The notes beneath the pieces are model-generated. The model was not told the origin of the DNA. It ran no database searches and saw only the letters and a list, made by a program, of their open reading frames with translations. Below are positions 35,974 to 46,697 of a stretch of DNA of 64,000 bases, piece after piece; position 1 is the first letter of the stretch; every line of letters starts with the position of its first letter. Origin of the DNA: Bacteroidota bacterium (GTDB lineage Bacteria > Bacteroidota > Bacteroidia > Cytophagales > Cyclobacteriaceae); contig CANIVF010000003.1 of NCBI GenBank assembly GCA_947470895.1, forward strand, positions 50,224 to 114,223, given 5' to 3'. Made by a program: the position numbers and the translations under genes.

Positions 35974-36936
35974 ATGTTATTAACTATCACTCTGTTGCTT
36001 GTTGGCTTTGCCATATTGATTAAAGGTGCTGACTTTTTAGTAGGCGGTGCCTCTTCGGTGGCGAAAAAGTTTAAAATCTCAAATATTGCCATCGGTCTTA
36101 CGGTTGTAGCATTCGGTACCTCCACACCTGAATTGCTCGTGAGCGTTACATCTTCATTAAAAGGATACGATGGAGCTGCTTTCGGAAACGTGATCGGAAG
36201 CAATACGTTCAACTTACTTTTTATTCTAGGAGTAGCCGGGCTCATCTATCCACTGGTTGTTCTACGCAATACGGTCAGGTATGAAGTTCCACTGTCTCTA
36301 TTGGCCGCGATAGTCCTATATATATTGGTTAATGATGTTTCTTTATGGGGAGCTGAGGCAAATATTCTGAGTCGATTGGACTCTTTTATTTTGCTAGGCT
36401 TTTTTGTCCTGTTTATGCTTTACATCTATCGCACGATGAGCAACGCATCAGACATTGATCAGACTGATGATATTAAGATCTACTCCTTACCAGCTTCGGT
36501 CGGCCTTATCATATTAGGTTTGGCTTTATTGGTCGGTGGTGGAACTATGGTTGTTGACAACGCTATTGAAATTGCAAAATTCTATGGACTTAGTGATAAA
36601 TTGATTGGTCTCACCATACTGGCTGCAGGTACCTCACTTCCTGAACTCGCTACCTCCGCTGTAGCTGCTTATAAGAGAAATACAGATATTGCTATAGGTA
36701 ACGTAATCGGATCCAATATTTTCAACATCTTCTTTATTCTTGGCGCAACCGGATTGATACACCCTATGCGCTTCGATGTAGCCATGAATTTTGATCTTTA
36801 TGTACTCGCGGCTTCCACGGTGGTGCTTATGATCTTTATGTTCACCTTAAATACTAGCAAGCTTGACCGTTGGGAGGCATTCCTTATGTTGATTAGTTAC
36901 TTCGCCTATACCATTTTCCTCGTGGGAATGGAGTGA
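35974..36936 (+). CDS. Calcium/sodium antiporter (CaCA family, YrbG-like)
   Basis: A 320-residue membrane exchanger with two inverted halves of five helices each. Both alpha-repeats are visible: GTSTPELLVSVTSSLKG with NVIGSNTFNLLF in the first half, and GTSLPELATSAVAAYK with NVIGSNIFNIFF in the second. These acidic and polar residues bind Ca2+/Na+ in the family. It lies 27 bases upstream of the broken VanZ-like gene. Confidence 0.93.
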   Translation: MLLTITLLLVGFAILIKGADFLVGGASSVAKKFKISNIAIGLTVVAFGTSTPELLVSVTSSLKGYDGAAFGNVIGSNTFNLLFILGVAGLIYPLVVLRNTVRYEVPLSLLAAIVLYILVNDVSLWGAEANILSRLDSFILLGFFVLFMLYIYRTMSNASDIDQTDDIKIYSLPASVGLIILGLALLVGGGTMVVDNAIEIAKFYGLSDKLIGLTILAAGTSLPELATSAVAAYKRNTDIAIGNVIGSNIFNIFFILGATGLIHPMRFDVAMNFDLYVLAASTVVLMIFMFTLNTSKLDRWEAFLMLISYFAYTIFLVGME

Positions 36937-36963
36937 TGAGTCTAACCTACATTTTTTACGTTC

Positions 36964-37337
36964 ATGAAAAAGAATTTAGTCAATAGCAGAGTCTTTTCCA
37001 TTGGCGTGGTCTTGATCATTTTCGCTGGATCATCGGTGCCAGGAAAGAACATTCCGGAAGTTTTTTCCTTAACTCCAGACAAACTTATACACTGCGCGGA
37101 GTATGCCGTTTTAGGATTTTTTTATTCAGGTGGTTAAGATTAGAGTACCCTTATACAACCTTAATGAGGATCTGCTTAATGACCTTTCTCTTAGGATCGT
37201 TGATAGGAATAGTTGATGAAAATTATCAGCGATTAACCCCCGGCAGAACAACTGATTTCTGGGATTGGGTATTAGATTCTATAGGAGTTCTTTTGGCTGT
37301 GGCATTTATGAATTTCATAACCAAAAGAAAATTGTAA
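36964..37337 (+). pseudogene. VanZ-like membrane protein, frameshifted in a T7 run
   Basis: The first frame (36964-37137) encodes MKKNLVNSRVFSIGVVLIIF, then LTPDKLIHCAEYAVLGFFYSGG and stops. From 37122 the -1 frame continues as LFRWLRLEYPYTTLMR..., then GSLIGIVDENYQRLTPGRTT, DFWDWVLDSIGVLL, ending at 37337. The two parts join exactly as in VanZ-like proteins (HxxEYxxLGFLLFR... DExxQ...GRxxDxxDxxxxxxG). The break is at the T run 37117-37123; eight T would restore the frame. It may be a true mutation, a sequencing or assembly slip, or rarely a slippage-dependent gene. The restored product is ~124 residues. Confidence 0.85.
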
Positions 37338-37344
37338 ATAGGGC

Positions 37345-37380
37345 AAATAAAAAAGGCGCCGGGATGGAGCCTTTTCTCTA
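37345..37380. terminator. Bidirectional terminator
   Basis: AAAAGGC at 37351-37357 pairs with GCCTTTT at 37369-37375, with A and T runs on the two sides. It lies between the convergent VanZ-like gene and the coiled-coil lipoprotein gene, and would serve both. Confidence 0.7.
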
Positions 37381-37393
37381 AATGAAAATTGGA

Positions 37394-38137
37394 TTAAATC
37401 TTCTTCTCCAATTCCGTGATTTTTGCTTCAGCTTCCTGCTTGCCAAGAGAAAGTGCCTTCTTATATAATTCGATAGCCTCTTTCAATGTTTCTTTCTTCT
37501 TTTTAGGAGCCAATTTGGTGCGGTTAGCTGCTTCTTCTACTGCCTGAGCGCGGGCAAAATAAGAATCTGCCTCGCTTACTTTGCTGGAAATCATCAGTTC
37601 TTGAATTTTTGCTTCAATCAAAGCCAACTCCTGTTGCTTGGCAACAATCTGAGCCTCTTTATCATTCAATTCAGCTTCCTGTAAACCTACTGTTGTAATC
37701 AGGTTTTGGTTTTCGTTTTTCAACTGATCAACATGTTCGTTTAGTGCTGCAATTTCTTTGTTGCGTGTATCGAGATCAGCTTTCAATTTCTTGATCATAG
37801 ATGAAAGTGCACTGTTATTGCTCTTTGATTTCTTTAAAGAACTCTCAAGATCCTCAATTTTACTCTGAGTATCCTTCACATAATGATTGATATCCTTCAT
37901 GCGTGCTGTGTAATTCTCATAGGTGGTTCCTTCCACCATGTTAACACGCAGCACTTGGCGGTTAGCATCAATAGAGTCCATCAGAACGCTCACTTCTTGT
38001 AGTGTGGTAGCGAACTGTTGGCTGGTTTGCAATTCAACCTTCAGAGAGTCTACTTGAGATTTTAATTTTTCAGCCTCACCACCACAACTCATGAGTGTGG
38101 CACCAATGGCTACTATGAAAAGAATGTTTTTTACCAT
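37394..38137 (-). CDS. Coiled-coil lipoprotein, function unknown
   Basis: A 247-residue protein with a lipoprotein signal; LMSC places the lipidated Cys at residue 18. Almost all of the rest (about 22-195) is predicted long coiled coil rich in E, K, Q, S and L (for example SQVDSLKVELQTSQQF, LKADLDTRNKEIAALNEHV). A short helical tail resembles a TPR-like hairpin (LKEAIELYKKALSLGKQEAE). It probably sits at the periplasmic face of the inner or outer membrane. It stands alone between a terminator and the divergent ndh gene. Confidence 0.8.
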   Translation of the reverse strand: MVKNILFIVAIGATLMSCGGEAEKLKSQVDSLKVELQTSQQFATTLQEVSVLMDSIDANRQVLRVNMVEGTTYENYTARMKDINHYVKDTQSKIEDLESSLKKSKSNNSALSSMIKKLKADLDTRNKEIAALNEHVDQLKNENQNLITTVGLQEAELNDKEAQIVAKQQELALIEAKIQELMISSKVSEADSYFARAQAVEEAANRTKLAPKKKKETLKEAIELYKKALSLGKQEAEAKITELEKKI

Positions 38138-38275
38138 ACAGATGTTAGTTTTAAGTGCACAAAATTAAGGGTTTAAATGTTTACGTGACTCAAGAACAAA
38201 ATATTTTTTCAAACACAGCGAAATGTTTCGACAAGGCGTAACTTGCGCCAAATTTAAAGTAATATTTCTCTTTAA

Positions 38276-39598
38276 ATGCCCAAATTAATTACCACGCGAA
38301 CGCGTATTGCAGACCTGGGCAAACCCCGTATCATCGTCATTGGTGGAGGATTTGGTGGTTTGGAAGTCATAAAAGGCCTCGAAGACCTTCTTGCACAGGT
38401 GGTGCTTTTTGATAAATCTAATCACCACACTTTTCAGCCTTTGCTTTATCAAGTGGCTACTTCAGGGCTGGAAACCAACTCCATCGTGGCACCGTTTCGA
38501 AAGCTTTTTGGCAATCAATCCGATTTTTACTTCCGCTTAGGCGAAGTGAAGAATATCAAACCCGAAGAAAATTATATCGAAACATCGATCGGTGGGGTTA
38601 AGTATGATTACCTGGTGATCGCCAGTGGAGCCACCACCAACTTCTTTGGAATGACGGAAGTAGAGAAGTACGCTTCCTCAATGAAAACCATTGTTGATGC
38701 TACCAAACTTCGTAATAAAATAATCCGACAGCTCGAATATGCACTTTTGACCAGTGACGAAGAGGTGATGAACAGCTTAATGGATTTTGTGATTGTAGGT
38801 GGTGGACCAACAGGTGTTGAACTTGCCGGTGCCCTTACGGAGTTGAAGAAAAATGTATTTCCAAAAGATTATAAGGAATTGGATATGCGACAAATGGATA
38901 TTCATTTGGTAGAGGCATCACCCCGGTTACTTAATGGAATGTCGGAACAAGCGGGAAAAAAGGCTATGGATTTTTTAACTGAGATGGGAGTAAAAGTACA
39001 CCTGGGCACTGCAGTTAAATCCTATGATGGATACGAAGTGCTTTTGAGTACGGGTGAAAAACTGATTTCACGTTCACTCATTTGGGCTGCTGGCGTAAGA
39101 GGTAATCCCGTTGCCGGACTCAACGCTGAAGTGGTTACAAAAGTAAACAGGATTGCAGTCGATGAGTTCAACCGCGTGAAAGGGTACGACAATATTTTTG
39201 CGATCGGTGATGTGGCTGCCATGGAAGGAGATGAACGTTATCCAAAAGGTCATCCACAAATGGCACCACCGGCACAGCAGCAAGGTAAACTCGTAGCCAA
39301 AAACATCAGGAATATCATCCATAAAAAACCACTCAAACCATTTCGCTATTTTGATAAAGGCTCGATGGCTACTATTGGTCGCCATAAAGCAGTGGTGGAT
39401 ATGAAAGGAATTCGCTTTCAGGGATTTTTTGCCTGGTATGTGTGGATGTTTGTACATCTAATGTCTATCGTTGGTTTTAGAAACAGGGTTTTTATTTTCT
39501 TTAGCTGGATGTGGAATTACTTCTCTTATGATAAGAGTAATCGACTGATTATCGGTCGCAATGAAGAAAAGATCATGCAGGACGAAGTTAAACCGTAA
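38276..39598 (+). CDS. ndh: Type II NADH dehydrogenase / FAD-dependent pyridine nucleotide oxidoreductase
   Basis: A 440-residue single-subunit NADH:quinone oxidoreductase. The FAD dinucleotide-binding motif is VIGGGFGGLE (21-30) and the NADH motif VIVGGGPTGVELAGAL (about 172-187). AIGDVAAM closes the FAD site, and PPAQQQGKLVAKNI is a conserved membrane-facing part of NDH-2. Hydrophobic C-terminal helices (FFAWYVWMFVHLMSIVGF) anchor it. It is 14 bases upstream of kup, so respiration and K+ uptake may be co-expressed. Confidence 0.9.
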   Translation: MPKLITTRTRIADLGKPRIIVIGGGFGGLEVIKGLEDLLAQVVLFDKSNHHTFQPLLYQVATSGLETNSIVAPFRKLFGNQSDFYFRLGEVKNIKPEENYIETSIGGVKYDYLVIASGATTNFFGMTEVEKYASSMKTIVDATKLRNKIIRQLEYALLTSDEEVMNSLMDFVIVGGGPTGVELAGALTELKKNVFPKDYKELDMRQMDIHLVEASPRLLNGMSEQAGKKAMDFLTEMGVKVHLGTAVKSYDGYEVLLSTGEKLISRSLIWAAGVRGNPVAGLNAEVVTKVNRIAVDEFNRVKGYDNIFAIGDVAAMEGDERYPKGHPQMAPPAQQQGKLVAKNIRNIIHKKPLKPFRYFDKGSMATIGRHKAVVDMKGIRFQGFFAWYVWMFVHLMSIVGFRNRVFIFFSWMWNYFSYDKSNRLIIGRNEEKIMQDEVKP

Positions 39599-39612
39599 CG
39601 TTGCCGAGTAGT

Positions 39613-41616
39613 ATGGATTCTAAAGATTCGCGTCTTCATAAATTATCTGCAGCCGGAGTATTGGTGGCCATGGGCATTATTTATGGTGATATTGGCACAT
39701 CTCCGATATACACCCTTCGCTTTATTGTTGGTGATCATCCCATCGCCGAAAATTTCATTCTCGGTGGACTGTCCTGCGTATTCTGGACTCTAACGCTAAT
39801 CACCACCATTAAATATGTCTACCTAGCACTCAGTGCTGATAACAAGGGTGAAGGTGGAATTTTTGCCCTATATGCATTGGTAAGAAGATACAAAGCAGGC
39901 TGGGTGATTTTCCCGGCCATCATTGGTTGCTGCACCTTGATTGCCGATGGTTTTATTACGCCCGCCATCAGTGTGACTTCCGCAGTGGAAGGCATGCGCT
40001 CGTTAAATCCTGATATTACCCAGCAGACCATTATCTCTATTGTTATTGCTATTCTACTTGCCTTATTTGTTTTTCAACAATTTGGGAGCAGCGTAGTAGG
40101 AAAAACATTCGGACCTGTGATGCTCGTCTGGTTTGTTTTTATTGGAACGATCGGTGGAATTCACCTGGCTAGTAATTTATCCATACTGAAGGCGATAAAC
40201 CCGATGTATGCGGCAAACTTGCTTTACGAATACCCAGGTGGTTTTTGGATTTTGGGAGCTGTCTTTTTATGCACTACAGGAGCCGAAGCATTATACTCTG
40301 ATTTAGGCCATTGCGGAAAATCGAACATCCGTATGGGATGGGGGTTTGTAAAAGTTTGTTTACTGCTAAGCTACTTCGGTCAGGGTGCCTGGTTGCTGGA
40401 ACATGAGGGAGAAACACTTGAAGGTCTGGGTGGAGTAATTCCATTTTTCGAAATCATGCCTAAGCCATTGCTGATTTTTGGTGTGGTGATTGCCACCATG
40501 GCGACCATCATTGCGAGTCAGGCGTTAATCTCAGGAACCTTTACGTTGGTGAATGAGGCGATGAAACTTAAGTTGTGGCCTAGCACGCGTGTACGTTATC
40601 CAACTCAGGTAAAAGGACAAATCTATTTACCGGCTATCAACTGGGTATTAATGTTTGGAAGCATTTTGGTCGTGCTTTATTTCCAGGAGTCGGATGCCAT
40701 GCAATCTGCCTATGGTCTAGCCATCACCTTTGATATGCTGATGACTACATCGTTATTGGTCTACTATTTCACCACGGCAAAGAAATCAAGAGTACGATCC
40801 AGTATTCTGGCGTTAACATTCTTTACCATCGAAGGTGCATTTCTGATTTCCAACCTGAGTAAGTTCTCTCATGGCGGATGGTTCTCTTTTACCATTGCCG
40901 GATTCTTCTTTGTGATGATGTTCATTCTTTACAACGCCCGCAGTTTGCGCGATCGTCATACGGAATTCGTGGATTTAAAACATTACATACAAATCATTCA
41001 GGACTTGCAGGCCGATAAGTCCGTGCCTAAAGAGGCCACTAACCTTGTCTATATGGCTGTTGCGAATAGTAAACGCTATATCGATTCAAACATCATCTAT
41101 TCGATTTTCAAAAAACGACCCAAGCGTGCCGATGTGTATTGGTTTGTACACGTGGATACGGTGGATAGTCCTTATACATCAAAATATTCGGTAGACACGA
41201 TCATTCCACGCAAGTGTTTTTTCATTCGCATCAAACTTGGATTTAAAGCCGACCATCGTGTTAATCTCTTGCTCAATAAGATTCTGCACGACATGGCCGA
41301 GAGCGCTGAGATTGACTTGATCAGTCATTACGATTCTCTGCAAAAACACAGCATGCCTTCTGACTTTAAGTTTGTTATACTCCACTCATTGGCTTCTGTG
41401 GATAGTGAGATTTCAAATTTTGATAACCTGATCATCCAGGGGTATCGCTTCATTAAGAAACACAGTTTATCAACAGAAGAAATGTATGGTCTTGAATTGG
41501 CCAACGTAGAAGTAGAAAGCGTGCCGATTATGGTGGGGCCTCCTGCCAAAGTCCGCATCAAACGCGAGAAGGAAGAAAGCGAGCGCGAGAAGGAAATGCG
41601 CTATCACGGTGACTGA
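39613..41616 (+). CDS. kup: KUP-family potassium transporter
   Basis: A 667-residue K+:H+ symporter with twelve predicted membrane helices, then a ~190-residue cytoplasmic C-terminal domain. The N-terminal GIIYGDIGTSPIYTLRFIV is diagnostic, as are the following NKGEGGIFALYALVRR and ADGFITPAISVTSAVEG. The ATG at 39613 (MDSKDSRLHK) is preferred over the TTG at 39601. The last ~20 residues are strongly charged. It lies in a probable operon with ndh. Confidence 0.94.
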   Translation: MDSKDSRLHKLSAAGVLVAMGIIYGDIGTSPIYTLRFIVGDHPIAENFILGGLSCVFWTLTLITTIKYVYLALSADNKGEGGIFALYALVRRYKAGWVIFPAIIGCCTLIADGFITPAISVTSAVEGMRSLNPDITQQTIISIVIAILLALFVFQQFGSSVVGKTFGPVMLVWFVFIGTIGGIHLASNLSILKAINPMYAANLLYEYPGGFWILGAVFLCTTGAEALYSDLGHCGKSNIRMGWGFVKVCLLLSYFGQGAWLLEHEGETLEGLGGVIPFFEIMPKPLLIFGVVIATMATIIASQALISGTFTLVNEAMKLKLWPSTRVRYPTQVKGQIYLPAINWVLMFGSILVVLYFQESDAMQSAYGLAITFDMLMTTSLLVYYFTTAKKSRVRSSILALTFFTIEGAFLISNLSKFSHGGWFSFTIAGFFFVMMFILYNARSLRDRHTEFVDLKHYIQIIQDLQADKSVPKEATNLVYMAVANSKRYIDSNIIYSIFKKRPKRADVYWFVHVDTVDSPYTSKYSVDTIIPRKCFFIRIKLGFKADHRVNLLLNKILHDMAESAEIDLISHYDSLQKHSMPSDFKFVILHSLASVDSEISNFDNLIIQGYRFIKKHSLSTEEMYGLELANVEVESVPIMVGPPAKVRIKREKEESEREKEMRYHGD

Positions 41617-41739
41617 TCGAAAGCGGACGTCTACGTTCATTATTGGTCGAATCCTTGAACCGAAATCGTTGAATTTAATTCAAAATTAGAGATTACGGGT
41701 TGGCACTGATTTGGGATAAGGAACAAAAAACCTTTACCC

Positions 41740-44100
41740 ATGCTCAGAAACTATTTCAAAATTGCCATACGCAGTCTTCTCAAAAACTCGGTATACTCAT
41801 TCATCAACATCACCGGGCTTTCTATTGGCATTGCCTGTTCGGTATTGATTCTGCTATGGGTAGCTGATGAATACTCCTACGATCGCTTCCATTCCAACTA
41901 TAATTCCATTTATAAACTTTATCAAAGTCAGCAATGGGCACAAGGTATCGGCACGGGAAACTCGATGCCCTTTCCATTGAAGGAAACAATAAAAGACAAA
42001 TCGAGCCAGATCAAGCATGTGGTGATGACCAACTGGGGCGAAGGCAACATGCTTCAGGTGGGTGAAAAACGTTTAAACAAATTTGGTCTTAGTGCCAGCG
42101 AAGATTTTTTCACTATGTTTTCCTTTGAAATGGTAAAAGGTGATCCTAAGACCGCCCTCTCGGATCCATCCTCCATTGTCATTACAGAATCAACAGCGAA
42201 AGCCTTTTTCAATGATGAAGATCCGATCAATCAATTGATCAAAGTTGATAACGGACAAGAATTGAAAGTAACAGGCGTAGTCAAAGATGTGCCCAGGCAG
42301 TCTTTCTTTAATTTTGACTACGTATTACCCTTTGCTTACTATGAAGCTACTCAAGGATGGGTGCGTTATTCTAAAGACAACTGGAATAACAACTCGTTTC
42401 AAATGTATGTGCAACTTCAGCCTGATGCTACGGAAGCAGAAGTAAACAATAGTATTAAAGACATCATTAAAGATAACAATCCGAAAGCACCCACCGCAAA
42501 ATTATTCCTTCACCCCATGAGTAAATGGAGACTCTACTCTAACTTTGAAAATGGAATAAACTCCGGAGGCATGATTGAATACGTTCGATTGTTCATCGCC
42601 ATAGCCATTTTTGTTTTAGTGATTGCCTGCATCAACTTCATGAACCTGGCTACAGCCAGAAGTGAAAGCCGAGCACGTGAAGTAGGCATTCGCAAAAGCG
42701 TAGGCTCCAGAAGAAAGGAATTGATCTTCCAATTTTTAGGTGAGTCGATCATGATCACATTTATTTCTACTGTGTTGGCCATCGTGATTGTAGAGTTGGT
42801 GATGCCGGCATACAATCTCATGGTGGATAAAAATATTTCCATTGACTATTCTAATCCATGGCTTTGGTCGATTGCGATTGGCTGGGTGTTCGTGATTGGT
42901 ATTTTCGCAGGCAGCTATCCGGCCTTTTATCTTTCCTCCTTTCAACCCGTGAAAGTATTGAAAGGGAAAGTGAATGTTGGCAAAGGCGCTACTACCCCAC
43001 GTAAAGTGTTAGTGACCCTTCAATTTGGCTTCTCCATCTTTCTGATCATTGGCACCATTGTAATCTATCAACAAATCATGCACGTGAAAAATCGCGACCT
43101 GGGTTACGACCGTGAAAATCTGATGCAGATCTGGACCAATGGAGAACTACAAACCAACTTTGATGCGATACGGGAAGAACTGGTGAAAACCGGAGTGGTT
43201 AAATCAATATGCAAAAGTAACAGCCCCATCACTTCTATCTTTTCCAGCAACGAAGTAAAATGGGAAGGCATGCCGGAAGGCAGAGTATCGTTCTCCACCA
43301 TAGCAACCGAATATGATTATACCGAAACGATGGGTATTAAAATGCTGGAAGGCCGCGACTTCTCAAGATATTTCAATGATACGTTATCGATGGTGATTAA
43401 TCAGGCCGCTGTCGATTTTATGGGTATGGAAAGTCCAATCGGCCAAAAAATAACTTATAACAATGAATCCTATGAAATCATAGGAGTCATGACGGATGTG
43501 GTGATGGCCTCACCTTACGAACCGGTGGAACCCATGACGTTAATTTTTGATCGTGACTGGACAAGCACCATAACCATTCGATTAAATAAAACTGAAAAGC
43601 TGGGAGAGTCCATTGATGTCGTGGAAGGTGTATTCAAAAAACTTAATCCTACTTATCCCTTTGAGTTTCGTTTTGCTGATACTGACTTTGAGAAAAAGTT
43701 TTCAACGATCAATCTAATCAGCAGGCTTGCTACCATCTTTGCTTCATTAGCGATTATCATTACCTGTCTTGGTCTCTTTGGTCTTGCTGCATTTACGGCA
43801 GAGCAACGCACCAAAGAAGTAGGTATCCGTAAAGTAATGGGGGCATCTGTTTCAAGTTTAGTGATGCTGATTTCCAAGGATTTTTCAAGGCTGGTAATCT
43901 TAGGCTTTTTAATTTCAGGACCAATAGCATGGTGGTTCTTGAATAATTTTCTGGAGCGCTATCCGTATCGTATTACGATCATGTGGTGGATATTGCCTCT
44001 CGCGGGTGCAACCGCTTTGCTTTTAGCATTGATCATCGTTAGTACACAAGCCTTGCGTGCGGCACGGGCCAATCCTTCACAAAGTTTGAGGAGTGAGTAA
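41740..44100 (+). CDS. MacB/FtsX-type ABC transporter permease
   Basis: A 786-residue permease: an N-terminal helix, a MacB-type periplasmic core domain (~50-270), then three helices with the FtsX signature REVGIRKSVGSRRKELIFQF. A second periplasmic domain and a final FtsX block follow (KEVGIRKVMGASVSSL), ending RANPSQSLRSE. These large Bacteroidota permeases typically work with a separate MacB-like ATPase, which is not in this window. It is followed 40 bases later by a paralogue with the same domain plan. Confidence 0.9.
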   Translation: MLRNYFKIAIRSLLKNSVYSFINITGLSIGIACSVLILLWVADEYSYDRFHSNYNSIYKLYQSQQWAQGIGTGNSMPFPLKETIKDKSSQIKHVVMTNWGEGNMLQVGEKRLNKFGLSASEDFFTMFSFEMVKGDPKTALSDPSSIVITESTAKAFFNDEDPINQLIKVDNGQELKVTGVVKDVPRQSFFNFDYVLPFAYYEATQGWVRYSKDNWNNNSFQMYVQLQPDATEAEVNNSIKDIIKDNNPKAPTAKLFLHPMSKWRLYSNFENGINSGGMIEYVRLFIAIAIFVLVIACINFMNLATARSESRAREVGIRKSVGSRRKELIFQFLGESIMITFISTVLAIVIVELVMPAYNLMVDKNISIDYSNPWLWSIAIGWVFVIGIFAGSYPAFYLSSFQPVKVLKGKVNVGKGATTPRKVLVTLQFGFSIFLIIGTIVIYQQIMHVKNRDLGYDRENLMQIWTNGELQTNFDAIREELVKTGVVKSICKSNSPITSIFSSNEVKWEGMPEGRVSFSTIATEYDYTETMGIKMLEGRDFSRYFNDTLSMVINQAAVDFMGMESPIGQKITYNNESYEIIGVMTDVVMASPYEPVEPMTLIFDRDWTSTITIRLNKTEKLGESIDVVEGVFKKLNPTYPFEFRFADTDFEKKFSTINLISRLATIFASLAIIITCLGLFGLAAFTAEQRTKEVGIRKVMGASVSSLVMLISKDFSRLVILGFLISGPIAWWFLNNFLERYPYRITIMWWILPLAGATALLLALIIVSTQALRAARANPSQSLRSE

Positions 44101-44140
44101 ATATGTTAAGAAGCTATCCACTAAATAAGATTTCATTGAT

Positions 44141-46592
44141 ATGATCATTCATAATATGCGACTTGCCTTTCGTCACCTGAGTAGACAAAAGTTAAACACG
44201 AGCCTCCACATAATCGGGCTTAGCATTGGCATGAGTGTGTGTCTATTAATCGCACTGTTTATCCGCTATGAACTAAGCTTTGATGCTTACCATGACAAGT
44301 CAGACCGAACCTATCGTGTTGTGTCGAAATGGATTTATGGAGAAAAACAGGACTTCCACTTCTCAACACCTTTTCCACTGGCGAATACTATTCGCAATGA
44401 GGTTAGTGGCCTTGAGCATGTAAGCTTTGCGCATCCGGTATACACAAAAGTGGTAGAGATTACGCCACAAAAGCGTTTTCTGGAAGATCATATTTTAGCT
44501 GTTGAACCTGAGTTTTTGGAACTCTTTAACTTAGATGTGACCAAAGGTGATTTATACAAAACACTTCGGCAGCCATATCAGGCAGTGCTCACAGAATCAA
44601 CTGCTCAAAAGTTTTTTGGAAAAGAAGACCCTATAGGAAAAACCTTCCGTTTTACGGTTGATAAGGAGTTTGACTTTACGGTTGGTGCCATCGTAAAAGA
44701 TCTCCCTCCAAATACTCATTTACCTGCCTCCATCTTTGTATCCTATTCGTATTCCGAAAATTTCTTGCGTCCCAACCTCGATGGCTGGACTTATGTTTCA
44801 GGCACAGAAACTCTTATTGTGGTACCTGTGAATCCCAAGCTCACTAATATCAAAGCACAGCTCACTGCCATCGCGGATAAATATATTAACAAGGATCAAG
44901 GTGAACCAAACTTTCGAAGTGATTTTGAATTGCAACCCCTTAACAATGTTCACTTCAATGAATCTTACGGTGGTGGTGGCGGATGGGTGCCATCTATTTC
45001 CGCAAGCTGGTTATGGTTTTTTGCTGTTATCGGATTAGCTGTTTTAGTTCTGGCCTGCATCAACTTCATGAATTTATCCACAGCTCAGGCGTTAACGCGG
45101 GCAAAAGAAGTAGGTGTTCGCAAATCCATTGGAGCCGGAAAATTTAACCTGATGCTCCAGTTTTTATCCGAGGCATGGATACTCACATTTCTTTCTGGCA
45201 TTATCGCGATTGCTTTAGCCCAACTATTTCTACCGTCTATCAATACTCTGCTTGATAAAAATATCTCGTTTGATTTAATGCAATCACCAAAATTACTATC
45301 CATGCTGCTTGTGAGTATCACGGCAATTGGTTTGTTGGCAGGTATATATCCCGCATGGATAATTGCCAGGTTCAATCCAACGACTACCATGAAGGTTGGC
45401 ACGATGGCATCCGCTGACCTTAGTTCGAATTGGTTACGAAAAGGACTGGTGGTTATTCAGTTTACCATTTCTGTTGGCTTGCTGATGATCTTACTTCTGA
45501 TCGGGCGTCAAGTCGATTTTTTACGAAGCAAAAATCTTGGATTCAATAAGGATAATATCATTAACGTAGAAATAAAATCGAGAGCAAATAAAGAACTTGT
45601 CTTTAAAAATGAACTCAATAAGATTGCTCAAATAAAAGACATTTCATTTGCAACAGCCACACCAAGCAGCGAAGGTCATTGGGGAACCATTATGAATAGA
45701 AACAATCGCGAAGATCCCACCCGCAAAGATGTTACACTTATTTTTGGCGATGAACGATTCTGCAAAATGTATGACCTGAACCTTATTACCGGGCGGTTAT
45801 TGGAAGCATCCGATACCAATTATATATCACGCACATTACCAGAAGAAAAACAAATGATGAAAGCCGTGGTGAATGAAAAGCTGATTCATGAATTAGGATT
45901 TAAATCAAATGAAGCTGCCCTTGGTGAACATATCTATCTGGATTGGCTGGAACAGTGGCCATGTTGAAATTGTTGGCGTGGTTGCTGATTTCAATACAGG
46001 ATCATTGCATGAAATCATCAAACCTGCGTTGATTACCTCTAACCCACGAGATTATGAGCAGGCAGGCATTAAAATAGAAGCCGGCAGTAATATTCCTCAA
46101 ACCATAGCTGCCATAGAAACTGCCTGGAAAACTGCCTACCCAGAAGGAGTTTTCACTTACAAATTTCTGGACGAGCAAATTGATGCGTTTTATAAAGCAG
46201 AGGAAAGACTATTTCATCTCTTCGAAATTTTCTCCGGCTTAGCCATGTTTATTTCATGCCTGGGGCTTTGGGGACTTGCCACCTTTGCTGCTCAATCGAG
46301 AACAAAAGAAATAGGAATTCGAAAAGTACTGGGTGCCTCCATCAATAATATTGTCACGTTAATTTCCCGAGACTTCGTTATTCTGGTGATCGTGGCATTA
46401 TTCATCGCCACGCCAATGGCCTGGTATGGTATGAATCAATGGTTGCAAAACTATGCTTACCGCACGGAGATTACGTGGTGGATTTTTGGAATTGCAGGGA
46501 CAACTGCACTAGCCATTGCACTACTAACCGTAAGCACACAAGCTATTAAAGCAGCCATGAATAATCCAGTAGAAAGTTTGAGAAGTGAATAA
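44141..46592 (+). pseudogene. MacB/FtsX-type ABC permease broken by a 4-bp tandem duplication
   Basis: The first frame (44141-45967) encodes the N-terminal helix, the MacB core domain and the first FtsX block (KEVGVRKSIGAGKFNLMLQF), then stops after LGEHIYLDWLEQWPC. The second frame carries on from about 45936 with IWIGWNSGHVEIVGVVADFN and reaches the last FtsX block (KEIGIRKVLGASINNI), ending at 46592. The junction reads cat-ATCT-ATCT-gg. Removing one ATCT restores a continuous 815-residue protein (816 codons with stop) reading GEHIWIGWNSGHVEIVG. A 4-bp tandem duplication is therefore the cause. The rest looks intact, so the lesion is recent or can revert. Confidence 0.9.
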
Positions 46593-46697
46593 TTCAGGTT
46601 CCCGGTCGTCAGTTACGGTGATAAGCCTGCAGAAAATATTTTTATATTGGAATAGGGGGTTCTTCATGGTGAGTTGTCTCTAAGCAAAATAAACATA

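Noticed and set aside
36964..37337. Programmed -1 frameshifting in the VanZ-like gene
   Set aside because: The T7 run could slip, but the zero frame has no exact X XXY YYZ heptamer and I see no downstream stimulatory structure. Simple mutation or a sequence error is more likely.
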